Part shown: in pieces, positions 38,463-48,341 of the stretch | Position numbering within the stretch: position 1 is the stretch's first letter | Layout of the letters: each line of letters begins with the position of its first letter | From: Paraburkholderia sp. Tr-20389 | Lineage (GTDB): Bacteria; Pseudomonadota; Gammaproteobacteria; Burkholderiales; Burkholderiaceae | DNA: 64,000 nucleotides | Direction of reading: 5' to 3' | Assembly (NCBI RefSeq): GCF_017104565.1 | Contig: NZ_JAAGPD010000041.1 | Location: forward strand, 47,608 to 111,607 | The notes under the pieces: model-generated | What the model was told of the DNA's origin: nothing | Databases searched by the model: none | Seen by the model: only the letters and a program-made list of their open reading frames with translations | Position numbers and translations under genes: made by a program

Positions 38463-39475
38463 AAGTTCTGCAGGTCGATCAGAATCTGGCGCGTTGCGAG
38501 CGGCGTGCCGCCCAGATAGGTGTTGAGCAAAAAGCGCATCAGCGTCTTGCTTTGCGCGACGGTCTGCGCTCGATGGTAATCGTCCTGCTCCATGTCGAGC
38601 AAGGTCTGTCCACTGATCACGGGCCAGTTCGACGGATACTCGTCGGACGCTTCGCGCACGCCGCGCTCGGGATCGAACACGTAGCGACCCTCGGGCACCA
38701 CGGCCTTGCGCGCCACCGTTCGATTGAGCGACATCGCGTAACCCGTTTCGCGCAGCAGCACGCGTTCGAAAGAGCGCAGCACCTGCACGGGAGGTTCGTC
38801 GTGTGCAAGGCGCGTCAGCGTGACGACGTAATGATGGAACAGTTGCGGATGCGGATCTTCGCGCGCGAGAAACTTCACGAGCAGTTCGTTCACGTAGAAG
38901 CCGCACAGCAACGCGTCGCCCGTGAGCGGCAGCATCCCGCCGACCCACTCGGCGCCCGTCAGCGTACGCATTTCCGATTTGCCGGACCAGTTGAGCGACA
39001 GCGGCTGAAACGTTTGCAGAACGCCACGCAGCGCGGAGTGCGGGCGCTTCGCGCCCTTCGCGACGAGCGCGATCCGGCCGTGATCGCGCGACAGCACGTC
39101 GATGATCAGACTCGTTTCACGGTAGGGATAGCTATGCAGCACGAAGGCCGGCTGCTCGCCGATGCGGAATTCGGAGGCAGGCGCGCGCGGCACGCGAGAA
39201 GGCGAACGGCGCGCCGATGTTTTGCGCGGTGTTGCTTCGGCGGGATCGCCGTCGTCGGAAAACTCGTCGCTGCTCTTACGCGACGTGCTGCGTTTCGCCG
39301 TACGCGCGGGGCGCACCGGCCTGACGGGTGTCGGCGGTGCAAAGGGTTCGTCCTGAGGCGCGCGCGCGGCGCCGTCGGGATCGACGTCAGGATCGGACGA
39401 TTCGCCCGGCAGCGTCATCCATGCGTCGGAGCGGGTGCCCGTGGCGTCGTCATTCGTAACGTCACTCGTAACCAT
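38459..39475 (-). CDS. recO: DNA repair protein RecO with disordered N-terminal extension
   Basis: RecO loads RecA onto SSB-coated single strands in the RecFOR pathway. The OB fold begins only near residue 103 ([37 protein letters not shown]), followed by the helical domain. Residues 1-100 are a low-complexity Asp/Pro/Ser/Arg-rich extension that E. coli RecO lacks. I use the ATG giving [10 protein letters not shown], which overlaps the end of era by 14 bp; an upstream ATG 12 codons earlier is possible, and the true start might be nearer the OB fold. No Cys4 zinc motif is visible. Coupled to pdxJ by ATGA. Confidence 0.93.
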   Translation of the reverse strand: MVTSDVTNDDATGTRSDAWMTLPGESSDPDVDPDGAARAPQDEPFAPPTPVRPVRPARTAKRSTSRKSSDEFSDDGDPAEATPRKTSARRSPSRVPRAPASEFRIGEQPAFVLHSYPYRETSLIIDVLSRDHGRIALVAKGAKRPHSALRGVLQTFQPLSLNWSGKSEMRTLTGAEWVGGMLPLTGDALLCGFYVNELLVKFLAREDPHPQLFHHYVVTLTRLAHDEPPVQVLRSFERVLLRETGYAMSLNRTVARKAVVPEGRYVFDPERGVREASDEYPSNWPVISGQTLLDMEQDDYHRAQTVAQSKTLMRFLLNTYLGGTPLATRQILIDLQNL

Positions 39476-40361
39476 AGGCACGGAGTCCGGCTTCGTTGTC
39501 GGCCCAGCCACTCTTCACCTTGATGAACGTCTCGAGATACACCGGACCGTCGAACAGCTTCTCCATGTCGAGGCGCGCTTCCGTGCTGATCTGCTTCAGC
39601 TTCGCGCCCTTCTGGCCGATGATCATCGCCTTGTGCATGTCGCGCTCGACCAGAATCGTCGCGAAGATGCGGCGCAAGCGCCCTTCCGTCTCGAACTTGT
39701 CGATCAGCACGGTGCTGGTGTACGGCAGTTCGTCGCCCGTCCAGCGGAATACCTTTTCGCGCAGGATTTCGGCGGCAAGGAAACGCTCGCTGCGATCGGT
39801 CAGATCGTCTTCGCCGTAGATCGGATCCCCTTCGGGCAGATACGGCTTGACCGTTGCGAGCAGGCGCTTGATGTCGTCAGGATTCTTGGCCGACAGCGGC
39901 ACGATTTCCTTGAACTCGCGCAGCGCGCTCATCTGCTGCATGAACGGGAACAGCGAGTCCTTGTCGCTCACGCGATCGAGCTTGTTCGCGATCAGCAGCG
40001 TCGGCGCCGACGCGGGGATCAGGTCGAGCACCTTCTGGTCGTCGGGACCGAAACGGCCGGCCTCGATCACGAACAACACGGCATCGACGGAGGTCAGCGT
40101 CGACGTGACCGCGCGGTTCAGCGAGCGGTTCAGCGCACCGCTGTGACGCGTCTGGAAACCGGGCGTATCGACGAAGATGTACTGCGCGTCGTCGAGCGTG
40201 TTGATGCCCGTGATGCGGTGGCGCGTTGTCTGCGCCTTGCGCGACGTGATGCTGACTTTCTGCCCGACGAGCGCGTTCATCAGCGTCGACTTGCCGACAT
40301 TCGGACGGCCGACGATCGCGACCATGCCGCAGCGAAAACCAGTGGGAGTGGAAGCGTTCAT
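39462..40361 (-). CDS. era: GTPase Era
   Basis: Era is an essential GTPase that binds the 3' end of 16S rRNA during 30S maturation. The 299 residues contain G1 GRPNVGKST (18-26), G3 DTPGFQT, G4 ANKLDRV, and the C-terminal KH domain with [20 protein letters not shown]. It lies between rnc and recO, the usual rnc-era-recO order, 64 bp after rnc and overlapping recO. Confidence 0.98.
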   Translation of the reverse strand: MNASTPTGFRCGMVAIVGRPNVGKSTLMNALVGQKVSITSRKAQTTRHRITGINTLDDAQYIFVDTPGFQTRHSGALNRSLNRAVTSTLTSVDAVLFVIEAGRFGPDDQKVLDLIPASAPTLLIANKLDRVSDKDSLFPFMQQMSALREFKEIVPLSAKNPDDIKRLLATVKPYLPEGDPIYGEDDLTDRSERFLAAEILREKVFRWTGDELPYTSTVLIDKFETEGRLRRIFATILVERDMHKAMIIGQKGAKLKQISTEARLDMEKLFDGPVYLETFIKVKSGWADNEAGLRAYGYE

Positions 40362-40425
40362 ATTCGTACTACGGCAGGTTCGTGTGGACGCGCGTCATGG
40401 AGAGCGCGTTCACGTGATATTGCGT

Positions 40426-41700
40426 TCAATGACCGGCATCGGCCACGCGGGTATGCACCGCGCCGGCGACGCCGGGTTCGAGATCGCCCGTGCTTGCGCC
40501 GGGCGTGGCCTCGCGAGCGCGGGACGCGGATTTGTCTGCGCTGCGGGCGTTGGTGTCGGGCTTTTCGGCGGGTTTTTCCGCAGCCTTTTCTGGTGCGCGT
40601 GAGTGCGCGTCGGGTTTGTCCGAGCCTTGACGCTCGGTTTGACGCTCGACCAGCTTCGCCACCGCTTCCGGTTTGTCCCCGCTCTTTTCGGGCGCGGGTT
40701 TCTCGGCTGCCGGCCGGTCCGTGACTCGCACGGGCCGCTCGCCCTTCTCGCCGCGATCGGGTTTGTCGCCGCCCGCAGCGTCCTGGCTATATTCGACATG
40801 CGCCGCGCGGATGACGGCAAGCGGTGCGCCAGCAGCCGCCTGTCCCGCCGACGGCACCTCCGGCCCCGCTGGTCTCGCCTCCGCCCGCGACGCGCGCTCG
40901 GCCCTGCGGCTGTCGGGTGCCCGCAGATCCAGCGCAGCCTGCACGCCCGTCACGCCCGGCACGATTTCGGCCTCCTGCCGGGTCGCGCGCGCGCCCTTCG
41001 AGCGCTTCGGCTTGGCCACCACGGCAGGCGCCGCCGCCATCACCTCGTCGAGCGCCTTTTTCGCCGCAGCCTGCTCGGCCGCACGACGGCTCGCGCCTGA
41101 ACCGGACACTTTCACGTCCAGTTTGGGCACCGTGCACTCGACTTCGAACTGTTGATTGTGCGCCGCACCATGCGTGGCGACGACCGTGTAGGTCGGAAGC
41201 GGAATCTTGTGGCCTTGCAGGTATTCCTGCAGCAGCGTTTTGGCGTCTTTGCCGAGCGTGCGCGGATCGATGTGATCGAGAATCGGCACGTAGAGGCGCT
41301 TGATGACCGTCTGCGCGGCATCAAAGCCGCCATCGAGGAAGATCGCACCCAGAATGGCTTCCAGCGTGTCGGCGAGGATCGACGGACGGCGGAAGCCGCC
41401 ACTGCGCAACTCGCCTTCGCCAAGCCGCAGCCCCTCCGAAATATTCAGGGCCTGAGCAATTTCATACAGTGACTGCTGTTTGACCAGATTGGCGCGAACG
41501 CGGGACAGATCACCCTCGTCCAGCTTCCCGAAACGTTGGAACAAAAGCGCGGCCACCGCGCAGTTCAGAACGGAATCGCCGAGAAATTCCAGCCGCTCGT
41601 TATGCGTGGCACTGTGACTGCGGTGAGTTAAAGCCTGGCGCAACAATTCCGCATTGCGAAATTCGTAGCGCAAACGGCTTTCCAACGGAGATAGGGGCAT
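40426..41700 (-). CDS. rnc: Ribonuclease III with long C-terminal tail
   Basis: RNase III cleaves double-stranded RNA in rRNA and mRNA processing. Residues 1-225 are standard: the nuclease motif [12 protein letters not shown] with catalytic acids, [16 protein letters not shown], and a dsRBD ending [20 protein letters not shown]. Residues from about 235 to 424 are an added tail rich in Ala, Lys, Glu and Pro with repeated EKPA/DKP motifs; the E. coli enzyme has 226 residues in all. Start at [14 protein letters not shown]; a TATACT -10-like hexamer lies 7 bp upstream of it, and no Shine-Dalgarno sequence is seen. A perfect hairpin about 100 nt upstream may be a self-cleavage target. Confidence 0.94.
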   Translation of the reverse strand: MPLSPLESRLRYEFRNAELLRQALTHRSHSATHNERLEFLGDSVLNCAVAALLFQRFGKLDEGDLSRVRANLVKQQSLYEIAQALNISEGLRLGEGELRSGGFRRPSILADTLEAILGAIFLDGGFDAAQTVIKRLYVPILDHIDPRTLGKDAKTLLQEYLQGHKIPLPTYTVVATHGAAHNQQFEVECTVPKLDVKVSGSGASRRAAEQAAAKKALDEVMAAAPAVVAKPKRSKGARATRQEAEIVPGVTGVQAALDLRAPDSRRAERASRAEARPAGPEVPSAGQAAAGAPLAVIRAAHVEYSQDAAGGDKPDRGEKGERPVRVTDRPAAEKPAPEKSGDKPEAVAKLVERQTERQGSDKPDAHSRAPEKAAEKPAEKPDTNARSADKSASRAREATPGASTGDLEPGVAGAVHTRVADAGH

Positions 41701-41726
41701 GTGCAGAGTATAACGCGGGCGCATCA

Positions 41727-41747
41727 CGGGGCGGAAACCCGGCCCCG
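41727..41747 (-). promoter_or_regulatory. Short hairpin in the rnc leader
   Basis: CGGGGC with GCCCCG, 9-nt loop, 27-47 bases upstream of the rnc start codon; it could affect translation or be part of the rnc leader structure. Confidence 0.4.
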
Positions 41748-41802
41748 GCGCCGAAAAAGCGTGTTGTAGCGACGTTACCGCGCGTTCTTAAAGTAGCGTG
41801 AT

Positions 41803-41831
41803 AACACGTCGCGTCCAACGCGCGACGTGTT
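41803..41831 (-). promoter_or_regulatory. Perfect 11-bp hairpin in the lepB-rnc spacer
   Basis: AACACGTCGCG and CGCGACGTGTT are perfect inverse copies around a 7-nt loop, between the lepB stop and rnc. There is no T tract after it, so it is not a typical terminator. An RNase III processing site is a plausible role, since E. coli rnc autoregulates by cleaving a stem in its leader. Confidence 0.5.
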
Positions 41832-41874
41832 GCGCGGGTTCAGCGCGCATCGTTGGTCGATGCGCGAAAAGCAA

Positions 41875-42768
41875 TCACTGGAAGCCGCCGATGCGCTTCA
41901 GGTTGCTGAAGTTCATCCAGATGAAGAACGCGCGACCGACGATGTTCTTGTCGGGTGCAAAGCCCCAGTAGCGGCTGTCCGCACTGTTGTCGCGATTGTC
42001 GCCCATCATGAAGTAGTTGCCCGGCGGCACCTTGCACGTCACGCCATGCGCGTCGTACTTGCAGTTGTCGCGATACGGATAGTCTTCCGCACCGACGATG
42101 AACGGCGGTACGGCGGGATTATTCAGAATGCGGTTCTTGCGGCCGTCGATGTCTTCTTCAAACTGCTTGGCGTAGCCGATACGCTCTTCGTCGAAGTAAT
42201 CGGGCAGCGGCGCTTCGGGTACCGGCTTGCCGTTGATGGTGAGCTGCTTGTCTTCGTACGAGACGATGTCGCCCGGCAGACCGATCACGCGCTTGATGTA
42301 GTCGACCGATTCATCCTTCGGATAGCGGAACACGACCACGTCGCCACGCTGCAGCGGACGGCCTTCCGTGATCTTCGTATTCGTGATGGGCAAACGGATG
42401 CCGTAGTCGTACTTGTTGACGAGGATGAAGTCGCCGACCAGCAGCGTCGGCACCATCGAACCGGACGGAATCTTGAAGGGCTCGACGACGAACGAACGCA
42501 CGACGAACACGACGAGAATCACCGGAAAAAAGCTGGCCGTGTATTCGAGCCACCACGGCTGGCGCAGCTTCTCCTCACGCAGACGCGCGCGAGTCGCGGG
42601 CGCGTTTTCGTCCGCGAAGCGCTCCCCGATGCGTGCCTGCTGATTGTCGAACTCGGCGACGGCTGCGTCCGCCGCCCGGCGCCGTTTCGGCAGGAAAACC
42701 AGTTTGTCCGCGACCCATGCCACGCCCGTGAGAATCACGAGCACAAAAAGAATCAGCGCAAAATTCAT
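41875..42768 (-). CDS. lepB: Signal peptidase I
   Basis: LepB cleaves signal peptides from exported proteins in the inner membrane. The 297-residue protein has two N-terminal transmembrane helices (about residues 3-24 and 79-93), then the catalytic Ser104 in PSGSMVPTLLVGDFI, Lys159 in YIKRVIGLPGD, and the closing GDNRDNSADSRYWG box. It follows lepA by 19 bp, the usual lepA-lepB order, and precedes rnc. Confidence 0.97.
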   Translation of the reverse strand: MNFALILFVLVILTGVAWVADKLVFLPKRRRAADAAVAEFDNQQARIGERFADENAPATRARLREEKLRQPWWLEYTASFFPVILVVFVVRSFVVEPFKIPSGSMVPTLLVGDFILVNKYDYGIRLPITNTKITEGRPLQRGDVVVFRYPKDESVDYIKRVIGLPGDIVSYEDKQLTINGKPVPEAPLPDYFDEERIGYAKQFEEDIDGRKNRILNNPAVPPFIVGAEDYPYRDNCKYDAHGVTCKVPPGNYFMMGDNRDNSADSRYWGFAPDKNIVGRAFFIWMNFSNLKRIGGFQ

Positions 42769-42787
42769 AGGGTTCCAGTTCTTAGTC

Positions 42788-44581
42788 TTATTTGTCTTCG
42801 ACGCGCAGAATCGCGAGGAAAGCCTCTTGCGGAATCTCGACGGAGCCGACCTGCTTCATCCGCTTCTTACCTTCCTTCTGTTTCTCCAGCAGCTTCTTCT
42901 TACGCGAGATGTCGCCGCCATAACACTTGGCAAGAACGTTCTTACGCAGAGCCTTGATGTTTTCACGCGCGATGATATGCGCGCCGATGGTGGCCTGGAT
43001 CGCGACGTCGTACATCTGGCGCGGGATGATTTCACGCATCTTCGATGCCACTTCGCGGCCGCGATACTGGCTCTGCGAACGGTGCACGATGACGGACAGC
43101 GCATCGACCTTGTCGCCGTTGATCAGCATGTCGACCTTCACCACGTCCGATGCGCGATATTCCTTGAACTCGTAGTCCATCGACGCGTAGCCGCGCGACA
43201 CCGACTTCAGACGGTCGAAGAAGTCGAGCACGATTTCGCCCATCGGGATTTCGTACGTCAACTGCACCTGGCGACCGTGATACTGCATGTTGATCTGCGT
43301 GCCGCGCTTTTGCGTACACAGCGTAATCACCGAGCCGACATAGTCTTGCGGCATGTACAGGTTCACGGTGACGATCGGCTCGCGCACCTCTTCGATCCTC
43401 GACGGGTCCGGCATCTTCGCCGGGTTCTCGACCATGATCGTCGTGCCGTCGCGCTGAACGACTTCGTAGACCACGGTCGGCGCAGTGGTGATCAGGTCCA
43501 TGTCGAACTCGCGTTCGAGACGTTCCTGGACGATCTCCATGTGCAACAGACCAAGGAAGCCGCAACGGAAGCCGAAGCCGAGTGCCTGAGACACTTCCGG
43601 CTCGTACATCAGCGATGCATCGTTGAGCTTGAGTTTTTCCAGCGATTCGCGGAGCGCGTCGTACTGGTTCGCTTCGACGGGATAGAGACCGGCGAACACC
43701 TGCGGTTTCACTTCCTTGAAACCCGGCAGCGGTTCCGGGGCGGCGTTCTTCACGGTCGTGACGGTATCGCCAACCTTCGCAGCCGTCAGTTCCTTGATGC
43801 CCGCGATGATGAAGCCCACCTGCCCGGCCGACAGCGACTCGAGATTCTTCGACTTCGGCGTGAACACGCCGACGTGTTCGACGGGATACTCGGCGCCCGT
43901 CGCCATCATGCGGATACGGTCCTTCGGACGCAGCGTGCCGTTGACGATACGCACCAGCATCACGACGCCGACGTAGTTGTCGAACCACGAGTCGATGATC
44001 AGCGCCTGCAACGGCTGGTCCGCGCTGCCTTTCGGCGGCGGCACCCTGGCGATCAGCGATTCGAGCACGTCTTCGACGCCCAAACCCGTCTTGGCGCTAC
44101 AAGGCGTGGCGTCGGTCGCGTCGATGCCGATCACGTCCTCGATTTCGGCGATCGCGTTTTCCGGATTGGCGGCCGGCAAGTCGATCTTGTTGAGCACGGG
44201 CACCACTTCGACGCCCAGCTCGATTGCCGTGTAGCAGTTTGCGACCGTCTGCGCCTCGACGCCCTGACTCGCGTCGACGACCAGCAGCGCGCCTTCACAT
44301 GCGGACAGCGAGCGGCTGACTTCGTACGAGAAGTCGACGTGCCCCGGCGTGTCGATCATGTTCAGGTTGTACAGCTTGCCATCGCGCGCGCGATACGACA
44401 GTGCGGCCGTTTGAGCCTTGATGGTGATGCCGCGCTCGCGCTCGAGATCCATCGAGTCGAGAACCTGTGCTTCCATCTCGCGGTCCGACAGACCGCCGCA
44501 AATCTGGATGATGCGATCGGCGAGCGTCGACTTGCCGTGGTCGATGTGCGCAATGATCGAAAAGTTACGAATATGATCCAT
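42788..44581 (-). CDS. lepA: Elongation factor 4 (LepA)
   Basis: EF4 is a ribosomal GTPase related to EF-G that acts in initiation or back-translocation. The 597 residues have G1 [15 protein letters not shown] at the N-terminus, the G2 region [12 protein letters not shown]3 [11 protein letters not shown] and G4 LNKIDLP, then the EF-G-like domains and the unique C-terminal domain ([20 protein letters not shown]). Start at [27 protein letters not shown] -10-like hexamer 77-82 bp upstream suggests an internal promoter in the long operon. Confidence 0.98.
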   Translation of the reverse strand: MDHIRNFSIIAHIDHGKSTLADRIIQICGGLSDREMEAQVLDSMDLERERGITIKAQTAALSYRARDGKLYNLNMIDTPGHVDFSYEVSRSLSACEGALLVVDASQGVEAQTVANCYTAIELGVEVVPVLNKIDLPAANPENAIAEIEDVIGIDATDATPCSAKTGLGVEDVLESLIARVPPPKGSADQPLQALIIDSWFDNYVGVVMLVRIVNGTLRPKDRIRMMATGAEYPVEHVGVFTPKSKNLESLSAGQVGFIIAGIKELTAAKVGDTVTTVKNAAPEPLPGFKEVKPQVFAGLYPVEANQYDALRESLEKLKLNDASLMYEPEVSQALGFGFRCGFLGLLHMEIVQERLEREFDMDLITTAPTVVYEVVQRDGTTIMVENPAKMPDPSRIEEVREPIVTVNLYMPQDYVGSVITLCTQKRGTQINMQYHGRQVQLTYEIPMGEIVLDFFDRLKSVSRGYASMDYEFKEYRASDVVKVDMLINGDKVDALSVIVHRSQSQYRGREVASKMREIIPRQMYDVAIQATIGAHIIARENIKALRKNVLAKCYGGDISRKKKLLEKQKEGKKRMKQVGSVEIPQEAFLAILRVEDK

Positions 44582-44657
44582 TCAGTGCCGATCAAGCGAA
44601 AAAGGCGCGCTCGGACGATTGCGGAGCACGCCTTGTAAGTAAGTGAAAAACTTATCT

Positions 44658-44663
44658 ATTTTA
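44658..44663 (-). promoter_or_regulatory. Possible -10 element upstream of lepA
   Basis: TAAAAT on the minus strand in the AT-rich part of the 165-bp gap before lepA. No good -35 hexamer is at the right distance, so this is a weak call. Confidence 0.3.
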
Positions 44664-44746
44664 GCCGAAAAGGGGGGCGGCGGGCATGACTTCCGGGTAG
44701 CGGGAGCCATTCGTGCTATCCGGACGCCTGTTCGCGGCCTGCCGGT

Positions 44747-45025
44747 TCATCGCGGCGGCGTTGCCGACCGGGCCGTCAACGCAGCGCGCACACGGGTTTC
44801 GTCGAGATGGTAATGACACAGCTCGACACCCTCGTGAACCAGCACGGGAACCCAGTCGTTGTAACGTGCTTCGAGCGAAGGATCGGCATCGATGTCGATC
44901 ACTTCGAGCTGCGCGCCGAACTCCGCCAGCAAAGGCTCCAGCGCCGCACGCATGTCATCGCAGAGATGGCACCACGCACGTCCGTAGAGCGTCAGCGATG
45001 CCACCGGGCCGACCGCACCCGTCAC
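44747..45025 (-). CDS. Glutaredoxin-like protein (DUF836 type)
   Basis: A 92-residue small thiol-redox protein of the glutaredoxin/DUF836 group. The redox motif is C19-H-L-C22 in YGRAWCHLCDDM; the cis-Pro of the thioredoxin fold is in NDWVPVLVHEG. Its start overlaps the mucD stop by 4 bp (ATGA), so it is coupled to the periplasmic protease gene. In the Pseudomonas and enterobacterial versions of this operon rseC or other genes take part; here a cytosolic thiol protein sits between the envelope-stress genes and lepA. Confidence 0.85.
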   Translation of the reverse strand: MTGAVGPVASLTLYGRAWCHLCDDMRAALEPLLAEFGAQLEVIDIDADPSLEARYNDWVPVLVHEGVELCHYHLDETRVRAALTARSATPPR

Positions 45026-46539
45026 TTCGACGCACGCGGACGGACAGGCACGAACTGCGTGTTTTCCCCGCGACGGACCAGCAGCGCGACCATCTTCGAC
45101 GCGTCGAGATGTGACGTGACTTCTTCGAACTGCTTCGCGCTCGTGATATCCGTGTCGCCGACACGCAGGATGATGTCCCCACGCTGCAGTCCGACACGTG
45201 CCGCCGGACCGTCGACGGCATCGACCTGTACGCCGTTATGCAGCTTGAGCGACTTCATCTGGTCCGCAGGGATGTCGCTGACGGCCACGCCCAATGCGTT
45301 CGATGCACGCGGCTTCGGCGTCGGCGCCTTCTTCTGGTCGGCCTTCGCGGTCTTCTCAGGCTGCATTTCGGCGACGGTCACCGGCACCTCGCGCGTCTGG
45401 CCCTTGCGCCACAGCGTGATCGTCGACTTCGTACCCGGCTTCGTTTCGCCGACCATGCGCGGCAAATCCGTCGCCGTCTCCACGTTGTGACCGTTGAACT
45501 TGAGAATGATGTCGCCCGGTTGGACACCAGCCTTGTCGGCCGGACCGCCCGGCTCGACGCTGCTGACGAGCGCGCCCTGCGCCTTCGGCAAACCGAGCGA
45601 ATCGGCCACGTCTTTCGTCACCTCGCCGATCGCGACGGCGATCCGGCCGCGCACGACCTTGCCCGACGTCTTCAGTTGATCGGCGACGCGCATCGCTTCG
45701 TCGATCGGAATCGCGAACGAGATGCCCATGAAGCCGCCCGTCCGGCTGTAGATCTGCGAGTTGATGCCAATCACTTCGCCCTGCATGTTGATCAGCGGGC
45801 CGCCCGAATTGCCGGGATTCACGGCCACGTCCGTCTGGATGAACGGCAGATAGTCACCCGTGTCGCGCCCCTTCGCGCTCACGATGCCCGCCGTCACGGT
45901 GTTTTCGAGCCCAAACGGCGAGCCGATTGCGACAACCCACTCGCCGACGCGCACCTTGTTCGAATCGCCGATCGGCACCGTCGGCAGGTTCGCTGCGTTG
46001 ATCTTGACGACGGCGACGTCCGTGCGCTCGTCGACGCCGATCAGCTTGGCCTTGAATTCGCGCTTGTCGGTGAGCGTGACGTAGATCGTGTCCGCGTCGT
46101 CGATCACGTGCGCGTTGGTCATCACGTAACCGTCCGGCGACAGGATAAAGCCCGAGCCGACGCCGCTGTTCTGCTCGGTATCGGGGCCGTTATCGGGCGA
46201 TTGATCCTGGTCGTTGTTGCCGTTGTTACCGTTGTTGCCGCCGCGCGGCGAATTCGGCGTACCCGGCGACTGCGGCGAATTAGGCATCGGAATGCCGAAG
46301 AAACGCCGGAAAAACTCCGACATGTCGCCATCGTCCATGCCGGGTGGAAGCCCACGCGTGCTGTTGGAGACGCGCGCCGTGGTGCGGATGTTGACGACGG
46401 CCGGCCCGACCTTGTCGACCAGATCGGTGAAATCGGGCAGATTGGCAGCGGGTGCCGCCGACGCCGTGTGGGGCGCGAGCGGCAGGCAAGCCACCAGTAC
46501 TGCGGCCGCGAAGAATTTGCGCACCGAGAGAATCGTCAT
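45022..46539 (-). CDS. mucD: DegP/MucD family periplasmic serine protease
   Basis: A periplasmic HtrA protease that degrades misfolded envelope proteins and restrains the sigma-E response. A signal peptide ends near HTASA-AP (residue 28). Catalytic triad: His144 (MTNAHVIDDAD), Asp174 (DERTDVAVVKI), Ser245 (NPGNSGGPLIN). Two PDZ domains follow, each with a carboxylate-binding loop (GALVSSVEPGGPADKAG; and the one ending in VGDTDITSAKQF). An Asn/Gly-rich linker at about 100-113 (GGNNGNNGNND) precedes the protease core. Length 505. It follows rseB by 19 bp, the order of algU-mucA-mucB-mucD. Confidence 0.96.
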   Translation of the reverse strand: MTILSVRKFFAAAVLVACLPLAPHTASAAPAANLPDFTDLVDKVGPAVVNIRTTARVSNSTRGLPPGMDDGDMSEFFRRFFGIPMPNSPQSPGTPNSPRGGNNGNNGNNDQDQSPDNGPDTEQNSGVGSGFILSPDGYVMTNAHVIDDADTIYVTLTDKREFKAKLIGVDERTDVAVVKINAANLPTVPIGDSNKVRVGEWVVAIGSPFGLENTVTAGIVSAKGRDTGDYLPFIQTDVAVNPGNSGGPLINMQGEVIGINSQIYSRTGGFMGISFAIPIDEAMRVADQLKTSGKVVRGRIAVAIGEVTKDVADSLGLPKAQGALVSSVEPGGPADKAGVQPGDIILKFNGHNVETATDLPRMVGETKPGTKSTITLWRKGQTREVPVTVAEMQPEKTAKADQKKAPTPKPRASNALGVAVSDIPADQMKSLKLHNGVQVDAVDGPAARVGLQRGDIILRVGDTDITSAKQFEEVTSHLDASKMVALLVRRGENTQFVPVRPRASK

Positions 46540-46558
46540 GTCGTAGCGAACCGAAGGA

Positions 46559-47599
46559 TTACCTGGAAGGCTTGTATTCTATGGCAGCCGCAAATTGCTG
46601 CAACGTGGTCTGAGGCACTTCCCCGAGCAAGGTGATCCAGAAATCCCCACGCCGCTTGACCAGCACGTGCGTTGCGCCGCTGTTTCCCGCTCCTTCCTTA
46701 CGGGTGCTTTTTTCGACCGGCTCGACGAAGATCGAGATTGCCGCGAGGCCGTCGGAAAAGACCATCTGGTCCACCGGGATAGGCGGATTGGACGGGTCAT
46801 GCGCCGCCATCGGCCGACGCAACTCTCGAATCTTGCGGAAACCCGCAACGGGCGACGTGAGCTGCCAGCCCTGCGCTTCCATGTCGACGGGCTCGACGGG
46901 CGGACGCACCACGGTCCAGCCTGACGTGTTCTTGATACCGGACGCGATGGGCGTCTTGTCGGCAGGCACGCCGATGCGGATTTGCGAGAACGACATCTGC
47001 TCGAGCACCTGGCCGCTCGGATCAAGCGTCTGCGCACGCAGCAGCAAACCCGTTTTCGTGTCGGCCCACAGCTTGTACGCAAACCGGTTCGCGTCCTTCG
47101 GATCGAGTTCGATCACTTCGCTGTCGACGCCCGCGACACGGTCAGTGCCCAGCATCTTCGGCTCGTAGACGGTCAGCACCTGCTCGCCGGTCGCGGATAG
47201 CAGCGCCGGGAACGAGTCTTTGTTCTGCCGCTTCTCGACGACGCACAGATGCCGCTCCGGCACGAACGTATAGAGCTCGTCGTTATGGCGCAGCATCTTG
47301 CGCGGCTTGCCGTCGAGGCTTTCCAGCGACTCGAACTCGCCGTCGTTGTGCGTCGCGTAGTGGGAAATGCGCGAGGACTGCACGAAGTTGCCGCGCTGGT
47401 AGACGAACGCGCCTTCGTAGTTCTGCTGCTGCGCGGCCTGATGGATGCGGTTCAGCAGTTCCGCCGCGCGGTGCCGGGCGGCAGAGTCGTCGGTTTGCGC
47501 GAAGGTGCGCGACGTAACGGACAGCATCACGGCTACGCAGAACAGGAATGCCGGCAGCCGCCCCCAGATAGTCGTTTTTTTCAACCGCAGACTCTGCAT
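46559..47599 (-). CDS. rseB: Sigma-E regulatory protein RseB/MucB
   Basis: RseB binds the periplasmic part of RseA and protects it from DegS-type proteolysis until lipid or LPS signals displace it. The 346 residues start with a signal peptide (cleavage near TFA-QT, residue 35), then the two-domain MucB/RseB fold: NYEGAFVYQRGNFVQSSRIS, VVEKRQNKDSFPALL, and the C-domain SDGLAAISIFVEPVEKSTRK with THVLVKRRGDFWITLLGEVP. It begins 4 bp after rseA. Confidence 0.95.
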   Translation of the reverse strand: MQSLRLKKTTIWGRLPAFLFCVAVMLSVTSRTFAQTDDSAARHRAAELLNRIHQAAQQQNYEGAFVYQRGNFVQSSRISHYATHNDGEFESLESLDGKPRKMLRHNDELYTFVPERHLCVVEKRQNKDSFPALLSATGEQVLTVYEPKMLGTDRVAGVDSEVIELDPKDANRFAYKLWADTKTGLLLRAQTLDPSGQVLEQMSFSQIRIGVPADKTPIASGIKNTSGWTVVRPPVEPVDMEAQGWQLTSPVAGFRKIRELRRPMAAHDPSNPPIPVDQMVFSDGLAAISIFVEPVEKSTRKEGAGNSGATHVLVKRRGDFWITLLGEVPQTTLQQFAAAIEYKPSR

Positions 47600-47603
47600 C
47601 AGA

Positions 47604-48257
47604 CTAGTGGCCCTGCGTGGTCAGAGAAGCTGCGCGGAGCAACGGCATCGAGCCCGATACGACAGGCTGCAGGCCGAACTGTTGATGCGCTTCCAGATAT
47701 TGATCAAGGCTCGCGTCGCGGATGATGTTGCCGTCCGACACATCCGCCTGGGCTGTAGTCGCGGCAGGCATCGAAGCCATTGCCACGCGCTGCACCGAAT
47801 CCGGGTGCGGCGCGACCGACGCGACCTGCGTCATGCCTGCGCCAGTATTCACACCCGACAGTTGCGGCATCACGATCCACGTCAGCGTGGCGGCGGCCGC
47901 TGCCACGGCGAACGCCGGGATCACGCGGCGGCGCAGCAATAGCAGACGGCGTGTGGCCGGCATGGCGGCAGGCGCGAGCACATGCGCCTCGCTTTCGAAG
48001 CGGGCTGAAAAACCCGCCAGAAAGGCACTGCTCGTGGCCGGGCTGACCGCCAGATCGTCGGAACGCAGCGCGTCGCCGATCAGGTGATAGCACGACCATG
48101 CCGCGCGATCTTGATGATTCAGCGCGGCCAGAATTGTGTTCGGATGCTCGCCGTCGAACAGTTCACCGTCGACGAAAGCAGACAGAAGCTCGGCGTGCGA
48201 GCTTGCTTGCGCGTTTTTTTGCATTGGCATCGAAACCGACCCCATGATGCTCCCCAT
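47604..48257 (-). CDS. rseA: Anti-sigma factor RseA/MucA
   Basis: RseA is a single-pass inner-membrane protein that sequesters RpoE until cut by regulated proteolysis. The cytosolic anti-sigma domain is HAELLSAFVDGELFDGE and AAWSCYHLIGDALRSDDLAV; the membrane span is about residues 110-129 (VIPAFAVAAAAATLTWIVM); the periplasmic part ends in the region expected to bind RseB (DASLDQYLEAHQQFGLQ). Length 217. An ATG four codons downstream (MGSVSM) has a GGGGAG sequence just before it and may be the real start. Confidence 0.92.
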   Translation of the reverse strand: MGSIMGSVSMPMQKNAQASSHAELLSAFVDGELFDGEHPNTILAALNHQDRAAWSCYHLIGDALRSDDLAVSPATSSAFLAGFSARFESEAHVLAPAAMPATRRLLLLRRRVIPAFAVAAAAATLTWIVMPQLSGVNTGAGMTQVASVAPHPDSVQRVAMASMPAATTAQADVSDGNIIRDASLDQYLEAHQQFGLQPVVSGSMPLLRAASLTTQGH

Positions 48258-48341
48258 CTTTCAGACACCCCGTAGTGACACCACTTGACCCAGATACTGC
48301 GCCGCTGTCCGCGAGGCGGGCTGGCCGCTGTTCAACAGCCG

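Noticed and set aside
42644-44638. 664-codon open frame antisense to lepA
   Set aside because: Shadow of a well-conserved gene; no start site or domain.
48327-48339. Palindrome GCTGTTCAACAGC at the end of rpoE
   Set aside because: It overlaps the rpoE stop region, is short, and has neither a T tract nor a partner site; chance is likely.
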